64,000 nucleotides of DNA from Anas platyrhynchos (lineage: Eukaryota; Chordata; Aves; Anseriformes; Anatidae): positions 8,705,501-8,769,500 of the forward strand of contig NC_092613.1 in assembly GCF_047663525.1 (NCBI RefSeq), given 5' to 3'. Both the position numbers and the translations under genes were made by a program. Below the pieces are notes generated by a model. That model saw nothing but the letters and a program-made list of their open reading frames with translations, made no database searches and was not told the origin of the DNA. Below, piece by piece: positions 12,336-22,400 of the stretch. The stretch's first letter is position 1; each line of letters opens with the position of its first letter.

Positions 12336-12365
12336 TGTGGTTGTGGGAGAAGTGAAAAGGAAAAT
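12336..12365 (+). promoter_or_regulatory. RUNX-like site followed by an ETS/IRF-like sequence upstream of RASSF5
   Basis: TGTGGTT at 12336-12342 is a RUNX core. It is followed within about ten bases by GAAGTGAAAAGGAAAA, which resembles an ETS/IRF composite. It lies about 730 bp upstream of the RASSF5 ATG. Both are short motifs, so chance is a fair explanation. Confidence 0.25.
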
Positions 12366-12893
12366 ATTATGGCCAATTTCTGGAGTGGATCTGAGCAGGC
12401 TCCAGCCCTGCGGTGCCAAGGAGAGCCGTGTCTGGTTTGCCAAGCCCTCCGGGTACCCTGGGCCACGCAGGACACGCATCGCCCAGGCTTTGGGTTAGCT
12501 GTCAAACCACCAGCACATCCCTTCTCTGCGGGGCTCAGTCGCCTTGGTTTGAAACACGAAGCTGGGGCAGAACCAGGGCTGTGCCCCTCGGGGCTGTGCG
12601 AGAGCGGCCAGGTGAAGGGACGGCTGCGGTCACGGTGCTGGGCTGCGCTTGGGAAGCTCAATCTGACATCCTCATCAACTCCTGAGGCCAAGATGGGCCA
12701 AAGATACTGAAGTCCTTTTGAAAGATTTCAATTTGAAGGATGGATTAAAACACTGGCTCTGAGTTACAAAAGGCTAGTGCTGTAAGCAGGCACTAACAAG
12801 AGCTGAAAACTGAAGGAGTCAGCCTTGATTCTGGGGGTCCCCTTTACAGCTGCCGTGTTAGGGCAGTTTAAGAATGACAAGGGCTTAGTAATA

Positions 12894-12994
12894 TATTTTT
12901 ATTTTATTTTATTTTATTTTATTTTGTTTTGTTTTGTTTTATTTTATTTTATTTTATTTTATTTTATTTTATTTTATTTTATTTTATTTATTTT
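12894..12994. repeat. (TTTTA)n pentanucleotide microsatellite
   Basis: About 20 units of ATTTT, interrupted by three ATTTT-to-GTTTT changes near 12926-12938. Long and regular enough to be length-polymorphic. Confidence 0.95.
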
Positions 12995-15709
12995 CTGTGC
13001 CAAGACAGAAATCCCTTCTTGCTAGAGCCAAACGTGTTCCAGGTCAGATGCTCAGCTGGTCCAAATCAGCCCAGCTCCACTGACCCTGAGCAAGTGCCCG
13101 GGCTCCCTGCCCTGCTCCTGTGGGGGATGTCAGTGAATTTGGGGTGGATTAAAGATAACGTTAGTTATAAAACCAGGAGAATCCTAGAAAATAATCTGCA
13201 GGAGAAAAGTTTTAAAGTGATGGCTTAGTTCCACCACTTGTACAGCAGGCCGTTGGGTTTGACAGTCGGGATGTTGGTTTTTACCACTCACATGAATGGG
13301 AACGTTCAGACCCGGTGCCAAACGCCACTCGGAAGCAGTTTCCTGAGCAGGGGCAGCTCCTGGCACTCTCAGCCTGTTCTTACCAGAAAGCAGAGCCAGG
13401 CACAGTCCCGGAGCTGCTGCTCCTTCAAGCCATGCCGTGCACCTTGAAGCCTGCTGTCCCCCTGCAAAATTCCCATCCGAGCCCCGGGCAGAGCTGCAGC
13501 AGGACGCTCAGCTCCAGGGCCACGCTGGTTTTTCCTTGTGCCACCACCACACGTGTCCCAGTAGGGGCTGGAAATTTTTGCCATGGTCAGTCCAAGGACT
13601 GACCCACACCGGGCAGCCCCCTGCCTCTCCGTGGGGCCGCTCTGCCCCCCAGCTGCTGGCTGAGATCTGAGGTCCCGGGGCTGGGGACGAGCTCAGGGAC
13701 TCGCAGGAGCCCAGGGAGCAGCCCGGCAGGCCCGGACTTGGCTGAAGGCTTTTGGCTGAGCCAACGCGTGTCACCTCCAGAAAACGTGCTGGGAAGGGAA
13801 CTGGAGGAAGGGTGAAGGGAAGATCTGGGTGTTGCGTTCCCTGCTGAGGGACAGGTTTGGGCAGGCACGCTGAGCATCCCCGCCGTGGCTGAGTCAGACG
13901 CGTTTGCTTGCCCAGGCAAAGGCTCAGCCTCTGCTTCCAGCGGCACCACCGGGAGCTGCGCGGAGCCGCCCCGGGCTCTGCTGCTGCTGGCGCTGCCCAA
14001 AGCCCGGCTCTGACCTCCCCGAGCACCAGCAGCCAGCAGTGGTGACCAGGCAAACACACGGCCATGGGCACTGATGTGTGTGTGTGTGCGTGCCCTCGGT
14101 GTGTCTGCAAGGGGTGGGGAACTCTGCCTGCTCTCTGCCAGGAGCCCCCTGGGTGTAAAAGCTGCCTCGGAGCCTCACGGACCCCATCCCCTGTGCTGGG
14201 ACACGGCTGCCACCCTGCCTGGCCTCCCTGCAGCCCAGGCACTTTCCTGTCACCCAGCCCGGGCTCCCTGCAGCACCACGGCTGTGGGATGTGTCACAAG
14301 CCATAAATCACCCCAGGGATGGGCAGGAAGAGGTGGACAAAGGGGGTGGCACACCCGATGCTTCCCACAAAGAGCGCCTTGATACCATCGCACGCTCGCA
14401 GTCCGAAAACCCGGGCTTCCCCTATCACTGAGCTGCAGGCGAGCAGCTGACTCAGCTGATAACCAGAGGATTACGGCTTCTCGTAACACCCAAGGTCAGA
14501 AAACAGGAGGAAATTTGGAGCATAATGCATTCCCCAACAAAGGACTGGGTGCAGCCCTGATGCAGAGCAGCAGGGCCTGTCCTCACCGTTTCGGGCTCTT
14601 CCTGGCTGTCAATGAGGAGGGAATAACGAGCTCCCCATCCCTGCCACTCCCCTGGGGCATAAAAGGAGAGCTTCCTGCTTGCATCCTTCCCAGAGCAGCT
14701 TCAGACATCCCCAGCAAGCCCCGAGGCTGCCTGCCTTGGTCCCCTGGTCCCCATCTCCACTCCGTCCCCATCCCTGCTGCAGCCCTGCCACCCAGGCTGT
14801 CGTCACCTCCTCAGATGAACGCACATTTTCACCCCGTATTTATTAATGAGGTGGGTGTTTAGGATTTCTTGTTGTCTTTCACCCCAAAGAAACGTGCCTG
14901 CTTTCTCTCAGGGGACTCGCCTTGCCTGAGATTTTGCCTCGGCATTCACCAACCCCCCAGGTGAGGTTGGAGACGTTCCAGTGAGGGCTGTTTGGATGCG
15001 GCACACACACACACACAGACACACACAGACACGTCCATAAACACTGAGCTCAGTGACATTTATAGAAAGGCACCAAAACAGAGAAACCTCCCCCGGCTTC
15101 CTGCGCCTGCTGCCATCCGCAGCCTGGGACGGGGCCGAGCTGGGGACAAGGCCGGGAGGGGAGGCAGGAGGAGGGGGGGCAGGGACGGCAGCTGCACCCC
15201 GAGCCCCCCACGGGCAGCGCTGGAGCCGTCCTGGGCCGGACCCGGCCTCTCCTCCATGGGGTGCAGCATCCCCCTGCCCTGGGCTCTGCCCCAGCCCGCG
15301 GGGCACCAGTGAGCACAGGAATGTTCACAGGGGTGGTAATCCCTAAACGGGCAGGAGATCATTTCTAGCCTCTTTATCACCCGACATCGTGGTTCAGAGA
15401 AGCTAGAGAACCGTGGCAGTCCTTCAAGCACTTGTCAAAAGGAAAAACCCTCGCTCTGCGCCAACTTCCCATCAAGTTTTCACTGGAGAACCGTGCAAAG
15501 TGCCGGAGCGGAGAGGTAGGACCGGGGGCAGCTCCTCAGACACGGGCACCCGACTCGAGCACAGTGCTGGACCCGCGGTGTGTGTGTGCTCCCCGCTGCC
15601 AGCAGCGCTTTGCGTCAGCACCTACAAATCCGCCGCGTCCTCAGAGGCCAGGAGTGGGGGCAGCCCCGCTCAGCCTGCGGGAACAAAACCAGAGGATTTG
15701 GCTGGGGAG

Positions 15710-15730
15710 GGCTGGGCTGGGCTGGGCTGG
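15710..15730. repeat. (GGGCT)n short tandem repeat
   Basis: Four units of GGGCT in the intergenic region downstream of IKBKE. Confidence 0.8.
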
Positions 15731-15842
15731 TGCAGTCCCAAACCATGGCACGGGCTGGGCACCGGTGGCTGGGCTCGTTCCTGCGTCTGCTGCTGTGAGC
15801 TCTTCGTGCCGTAAGCAGGCCAGACCTCCCCTTGTCCCCTCT

Positions 15843-15848
15843 TTTATT
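15843..15848 (-). terminator. IKBKE: Candidate IKBKE poly(A) signal
   Basis: AATAAA on the minus strand, about 560 bp beyond the last certain IKBKE exon. It is the nearest canonical hexamer I noticed downstream, but no transcript end is visible from sequence alone. Confidence 0.3.
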
Positions 15849-16185
15849 CATGGTGGATTTGCTGCAACAGCACGCTTGGTCCTATAGAAGCCAAGCTGGG
15901 GTGAAACCCTCATTTCCTTTTTTCTTTCAAAATCCGATCTGAAGCTCTTTGAGGTTTTGGTATGGATATCCATGCTGGTTTGCATTGAGACCCTCAAAAA
16001 AAAAGTTTAAAGAGGAAGAAACCCAAGGGGGGGCTGCCAGCAGGGGGATTTTGCAGGGAGTTCTGTCCAGGAGCAGAAAGCATCAGCTTCTGCACGGCAG
16101 CCAGCAGCTGCCAGCACTGAGCAGCGCAGGGAAGGGCTGGAAGGAGGGCAGCAGGCATTGCATAGCTTGTGCAGTAGCTCATGCT

Positions 16186-16267
16186 TCAATTTCCAAGAAA
16201 GATAAACTCTCTCCTGCTGCCAGATGATGATGCAGACGTGGTGCTGCTGGAGGAGCCGTGCCAGGGG
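16186..16267 (-). CDS. IKBKE: Candidate last IKBKE coding exon
   Basis: After an AG at 16268-16269 the phase-matched frame reads 26 residues, Ser-rich (HGSSSSTTSASSSGSRR), to a TGA at 16186. It lies upstream of the AATAAA at 15843. The tract before the AG is a poor polypyrimidine tract and there is no similarity to the short human tail. A second AG, at about 16296-16297, would give a stop one codon after IIER. Confidence 0.25.
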
Positions 16268-16402
16268 CTGTGGTCGTGCTTGGTGCCGGGCTCAGCTGTC
16301 CCCATCACAGCACCAGGGTGCTCGTCCCCCAGCCCGCAGGCAGCACCCCCAGCACCCATTGCCACCCGTCCTCACCCCCAGGGCAGGATGCACCCCACTC
16401 AC

Positions 16403-16474
16403 CGCTCGATGATGCTGTTGTTGAACTGGAGGTTGCACGTCACTGACTTCATCTGCTCCAGCAGCTCCTGCATC
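16403..16474 (-). CDS. IKBKE: IKBKE coding exon 19 (residues 691-715, C-terminal helix)
   Basis: Encodes [11 protein letters not shown] and NNSIIER, the conserved adaptor-binding C-terminal helix. Donor CG|GTGAGT leaves two bases, so at least one further coding exon must follow. Confidence 0.93.
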
Positions 16475-19400
16475 CTGCCGGACACACAGTGAGGGACTTA
16501 CACGGGGGCTGCCCGGAGACCCCTGCCCGCCGGAGAAGCAGAAGCGGTGGCTGAGCAGCAGGGATGCCCCAAACCACGGGCACTGAGCCGGGATGACACC
16601 GCGCAGCCCCAGCCCCACACCAGCCCTGCAGAGCCAGAGCCCTGGTGCTGTCCCACGGAGGACGAGCAGCAGGCGGTGGCCCTGTCCCCACGGCACCAGG
16701 CTGTCCATGAGCCCCCTTCCAAACACTCACTGGAAAGCCATCTCCCGGCGGGCCTGGCTCAGGGGGACGGGGGAAGGCACCGGGGGGACCAGGGCCGGGC
16801 TCCGTTTCTCCGTCAAGGCCATCTGGGGAAAGGTGTCCAACGCCTGCAGAGATGGAGACATTTGGCAGCTCCGGCACCCAGAGAGCTGTGGCCTCACCCG
16901 CGGGTGCTGTGTGCGTGCAGCCTCTCCGTGGGCACCCTGCTTAGCTGAGGGACCAGAGGGTGACCAAACGCTTGGGGAAATGACGTGTGTATGGTCACAC
17001 CCTGCACACCACCTCGTCAGGAGAAGCAGAATGACCTAACCAAAGGGCATCGGCCGGTGGCTGTGCCCCAGGGTGTCAGATAATCCACCGTGACAGCTGG
17101 AGGTGACATCGCCTCTTCTACCGCTGCCATTTCCTGCCTGCTGAGCACGAACTCCCCAGCGCCACGCCGTCAGTTTTGGACTCAGTGCCACAGCCAAAGG
17201 TTCACCCAACCCCTGTTCTGCTCAGCGGAGCAAAGCAAACTCCCAAAACTCCAAGCATAACCCCACAAATCCGCAGCAAGTTGTTGAAAGGTGCCCGGTG
17301 CTTCCCTCCCGAGCAGGGCGGCAGCGCGGGGACCTACGTGCTGCAGGCACTCCTGGCACTCCATCGCCTCCACGCCGCAGGTGCCGATGCGGTTGCTGAG
17401 CCTCTTCAGATGCTTTTTTGTCTCACACACCTTCCTAGAAAGGAAAAATGACGGTAAAAACCCCAGTCAGTGTTTGTCAGCAATTGAGATTATCAGTGGT
17501 TTTTTGTGTGTGTGTTGTTTTTTTTTTTCTTTTAATTTTGCATCGCTTTCTGCAAACCAAGCTGGCTCAGCGTTAAAATCCCAAAGGAAACATTCACCAC
17601 GGTGTGGTGACTGCAGCCGCCACAGGCAAGGCCATCCAAACAGCACTGACAGCAAACTAATTAGGGGAAGCGTGGCTTACACGGGGCCAGCTCCAGAGCA
17701 CCGCTTCTGCCTCCTCTGTCCCCCGCAGAGGACTGAGCTCCTAGGCAAGGTGGGTGCCAGGTTTTGTACCCCACCCGTGGGCTCTCCTCTCACACCTGAA
17801 GCCCATAAAGGTCAGAAAATTCCCCCCTCAGCCCACCCTGCCCAGGCTCCAGCCCATGGGAACCCCTTTAGGTTTTGGGGCTGATCCCCTGATCCTGCCA
17901 GCTCTGGGGCAATGGGGCCACGCAGCCAGCAGGTGCCTCAGGAGTAACACAGCTTAGTATAAAAAAAAAGTTCGTTTTGGCCTTAAAAAAGGAAGAATAT
18001 TTAAGGTGAATGGTCCACCTCTGGTCCCTAGAAAACAGCCACCGCACCACAAACCCTCGCTGCCAGCAGGAAGAAACCCAAAATAAGGCAATTACAACTC
18101 AAGTAAAAACAATTTTTAAATATCCAGTTGTGACTCACGATGCGTCCTGCCTAAGGACAGAAAAAACAGATGCAAAAATACTGCAGAAAAACAAGCAGCA
18201 GCTTCTCTCCCTCCTCTGAGTAAAAGCAGAAGCTCTGCTTGGGCACGGACGGGGCTCGTGCTTTGGGGACGGATTTCATCCTGGGACAAAGCTGCCCCTG
18301 AAGCCGAGGGGAGATTTAAGAGCAGCGTGAGCGGATGTGGCAGGAGGTGAGCCCCCACTGTGGGTTATAATTTCTGCCCCCAAAACAAAACCTCACCGTG
18401 GTGAGGGTTTGCAGAGAGACACCCCCAGCTTTGCCTGCTGAGGCAGAGGGGAGGGCGCAGGGGAACCGCCTGCTGCCCCTGGGGACCTTTGGGCATCTCG
18501 GACAAATCCCTGGCCTAAAAATTCCCCCCAGCACTAAATCCAGTGCAATGCTCATGCCAGAAATCGGGACCAGGTCAGAGGCAGAGCTCGATCCTAAGGC
18601 ACTGTAGAAAATCCTCCTCCCACCCACACGTACGGCCCATGGGAACGGACGATCCGCTCTACAAGCCCCAGGCCCCACATGCTGGTACCTCATCCTGCTG
18701 CCGTGCAGGGCCAGGACGTCCTGGTACTGCCGCACGCACTCGTCCTGGAAAATCAGCAGAACCTTCCTGGCCAAATGACCCAAATTCACCCTGAAAGCAG
18801 GAGAGGCAAGGGGGGAAGGGAGCAGATGTTATTTCCTGAAAGGCACGAAAATGAAAAGCCCAGGTTACACAGCAGCAGGACTGAAGCTGGCTCCCGAACG
18901 GGGGGAGAGGGACTGGACAAGCGGTGGTGCCAAGAAAATGAAACCGAAGCAGGACAAAGAAGAGATTTCAATTCCCGTGAGATGCTCTCAGAAATGCCAA
19001 ATGTCTGCTTGGCAACGCTTTGGGGCCAGAAGGGGAGGGGGTGCTGCTTACTTGTCCAGCTTGTGAATCTGCTCCTCGTTGTAGCCCAGCCCTGGGGGAG
19101 GAAAGACACAGGTCACCTGCCAGAGCCAGCTCCATGCGTTTTTGTGCTCCTAACCCAATAAACGGGCAATTTCACCATGCCCAGATCACTGGGGGGGCTT
19201 TTCAGGGCTTCATTCCCCGGGATTACCGTCACGGGACAGAAACCAGCAGGGAAATAATTTGTTTCCCCCCCCAGGTCAGTGCAGGAATGCCCCCCAGGTG
19301 CACCCCAGGACTCACGCGGACAATTCCTGGCCTTCCTGAACTGCTTGTGTATGAGCTGCATCTTCTCCAGGCAGCACTCGAGCTGCTGGATGCTGTGAAA

Positions 19401-22400
19401 CAAGGACAGGGAAGGAGGCGTGAGGCCACAGGAGGAAGGCTAGGAGATGGGGTACCCGCCCCCAGTTACCCAGCTCAGCCCCAAAATCAAACCCAAACCA
19501 GCAAAACCTTCCCAGGGGTTTTGGTAGAGCCACTCTGCAAACCTTTTGTCTTCGTGCGCTTGTTGCCCGTGCTGCACCAGCTCGGACAAAATGCCATCCA
19601 GTGCCCCCTGGAAGTCGTAGATGCTGTGGGAGCACTGGGAAAGCTCCTCCACGACCTGCAGGTGGGGAAGGGAGGTGGGGGCCGGCTCCTGCCAGCACCG
19701 CCCGCACCCATGGGTGCTCCCAGCCCCTGCCTCGCTGCTCACCCTCTGCAGCCGGCTCTTCACCACCGCCAAGTCCTTCAGAGCCGGCAGCCCGCTGCCT
19801 CCGGGAAGAGCCTCGTACCTGAGGACAAGGAACATTCCTCAGTATTCAGGGGTGGAAATGGATAAACCATCACCTGGGCACAGAAACACCTCCCTGGGGG
19901 AGCGGGGCAGTGGTCGGCTCAGGCAATAAATCCCAGCTCAGGCACCCAACCACGAGATGCAAAGCTCTGATCGGTAAAAACTCACCCTGTGGTGTCCCAT
20001 TTGTTCCAAAATGTCTGATTTTATGTGAGCTGGCCTCACGCTGGCTGATGGGGAGCACAGCACCCGGGCACAGCTCCCCCCCTGTCTGCCTCCTCCTCGT
20101 GCTTACTCTGTGGTCGCGGGCTGCAACAGCCCAAAAACCCCGAGCAGGAGCCAGAGCCCAAGGACTCCTCCTGGGCTCACACAAAACCAGAGCCTGATAA
20201 TTAAAAGCTGAAGCAAAGAGGGAGAAGCAGCCACGGCGGCTCACTTCCCACGCAGTCTGCACAAGGAGCAAAAAAAGCCTCTTGTGCTCCAGCTGCCAGC
20301 TCACTCCTGGAATTTATTCCTGATTATTCAGGCACCTTGGAGACCCCGTAGCTGAGCTGCGATATTGGGATGATGGCAGCAGCATCGGAGCCTCCCCAGC
20401 CTGCTGCCCTGGCACCTTTGTGGGTCCTGCCTGCCCCTGCTCCCAGCACCCAGCACCCAGCACCCAGCCGGCAGAGCCACCCCTGCACTTACAGCCCGCG
20501 GGTCTTCACCTCCAGCAGCTGCAGGCTGGTGAGCACCGTGTTCACCCCTCTCCTCTGCTCCAAAACCCTTGAGCACTCCGATTTCAGGTTCCCACTGCCA
20601 CAAGAGAAAACAACACGTCCTGTTTTCTGCCTGCCCCGGCAGTGCCAGGGCTCAGCTCGTGGCTCCCCCTTGGGCTGCTTGTAGGAGAATGAGGGGCTGG
20701 GGGCACTGGGAGGGGCTGGGATGGGTGGGAGGGTGCTGGGAGGGTGCTGGGAGGGTGCGGGTCGGTGGGCACTGCACAAGTACGGCACAAGGAGCTCCTG
20801 CCCCAGGGGAATGCATAAGATGGTGAAAATGCACCATGAAGGTTTTAATAATGATGATGATGATGATGATGTTTTCCTCAGCCTGAAAAAGGTGACCCAA
20901 AAGTAGCAAACGGGGGCAGGAACATCCTCAGACACTGAGCCCGCATCCAGGTGTAGCCCCCTCACAACCTGGCACCTGCGTCCTTTGCATGGGGACGCTG
21001 TGCTCCCTCCCAGTGCCCCCACTGCCTGCCAGAGGCTGGAAAACCCCGAGCGTTTCAACCCTTAACACAAATCTCCCAGTGAAACGGGGAGGGACGGGCG
21101 GCCCCGGCACTCACATCACCCAGTGCAGGCCCCTGGCCACCAGCTCCTGGCAGCGCCGCAGTGCCTGGGCGATCCGCAGCGTCTGGTGCACGGCGCCCAC
21201 CGCGCTCTGCAAGGCAAAGGGATTGGACCCGATGATCTCTCGGGGTCCCTTCCACCCCTACAATTCTGTGATTCTGTGAAAGGGACGGTGCTGGTGGCTG
21301 TGTCCCCGCTGCCAGGCTCCCCGTGGCCATCCCCACCTACCTTGGCGGTGCTGCAGTCAGCCACGACGTCCACCTTGGGGACAAACTTTGGGAAGTCGAG
21401 CGCCGCTGGAGAGATGGAGAGCAGTCAGCCAGGGGGCTTCAGGGGAGACCGGCAGGGACGGCTCCTGCCAGCCCTACAAGCCCCCGAGCTGCTCAGGGTG
21501 TCAGGAACGGGAGCAGCTGCGATGCTCAAGGCTGCCGGGGGTACTCACGGTCTCTGTATCTCACTCCCACCACCTCTTCTGGCTGCTCGGCGGAGCTCAG
21601 CAGGGTCAGCGGGCTGTGCCGCGCGGTTCTGCAGAAGCTGTGGGCCTGCAGGTTGGGATCCAGCTCGTACGGGTGACCTTCATAAAAATATTCTTGATGG
21701 TGGGGAGCTATGCTCGTTTGTTTGAAGACAGCGTCTAAAAACTTGCTGGTACTGAAAATTAAAAAAAATATATGAAAGGATGGGGAACGAGCCGTGAGGT
21801 TTGTGTTCAGGTTTCCATCACTTTAGCAGGCTGCCGGCATCTCCTCGTGGCAAAACTGCGCAGAGGCCAATGGGGCCCCACCGGAGCTCAATTCCCAAAT
21901 TCAGCCGGCCTCTCCCGGGGGCTCCTTACGTGTTGTAGGGGTGGATGTAGATGCGATGCGAGGAAGCCTGCTGCAGGGAGAAGACGTCGACCACGATCCT
22001 GTGCAGAATGTCGTTGGTTTCTGCAAAAAACTGATCGAACCCCCAGCACTTCTCCTGATCCGCCTCCAGGATATTGGCCAGGATGGGTATGAGCTGGTCC
22101 TTCAGCCCCCTGCGGCAGCAAGAGGAGAAGGAGGAGAGGTTTTGTGCATATTGCTGTAACCACAGGCCATGGGGGGGGCTCGGCAGGGGCAGGGTGCAGC
22201 TGCAGCCCCACGGGGAGCGGGGCCGGGACGCGGGACCCACAGTGCCACTGGGGACACTCACGCCGAGAGCTGGCAGGTGACAGGCAGCTCGTAGCTCCAC
22301 TCGATGCTCCCGTTCTCCTGCCTCTGCACGCCCGCGATGGCCCCGGGGGGCTTCTCGGTGGTGATTTTGTACCTGTGGGGAGGAAACGGCTCGGTTTGTC

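Larger units (their letters stand above)
11610..16185. other. Intergenic region between IKBKE 3' end and RASSF5 exon 1
   Basis: It includes the CpG-rich RASSF5 upstream block (to about 12130), a RUNX-like site at 12336-12342 beside a GAAGTGAAA sequence at 12350, the (TTTTA)n microsatellite at 12894-12994, short CA repeats near 15003-15031, and a GGGCT tandem at 15710-15730. No gene was recognised. Open frames here are GC-driven and lack family similarity. Confidence 0.7.

Noticed and set aside
15003..15031. CA-rich repeats considered as a CRISPR-like array
   Set aside because: Simple dinucleotide repeat without spacers, in a vertebrate genome.
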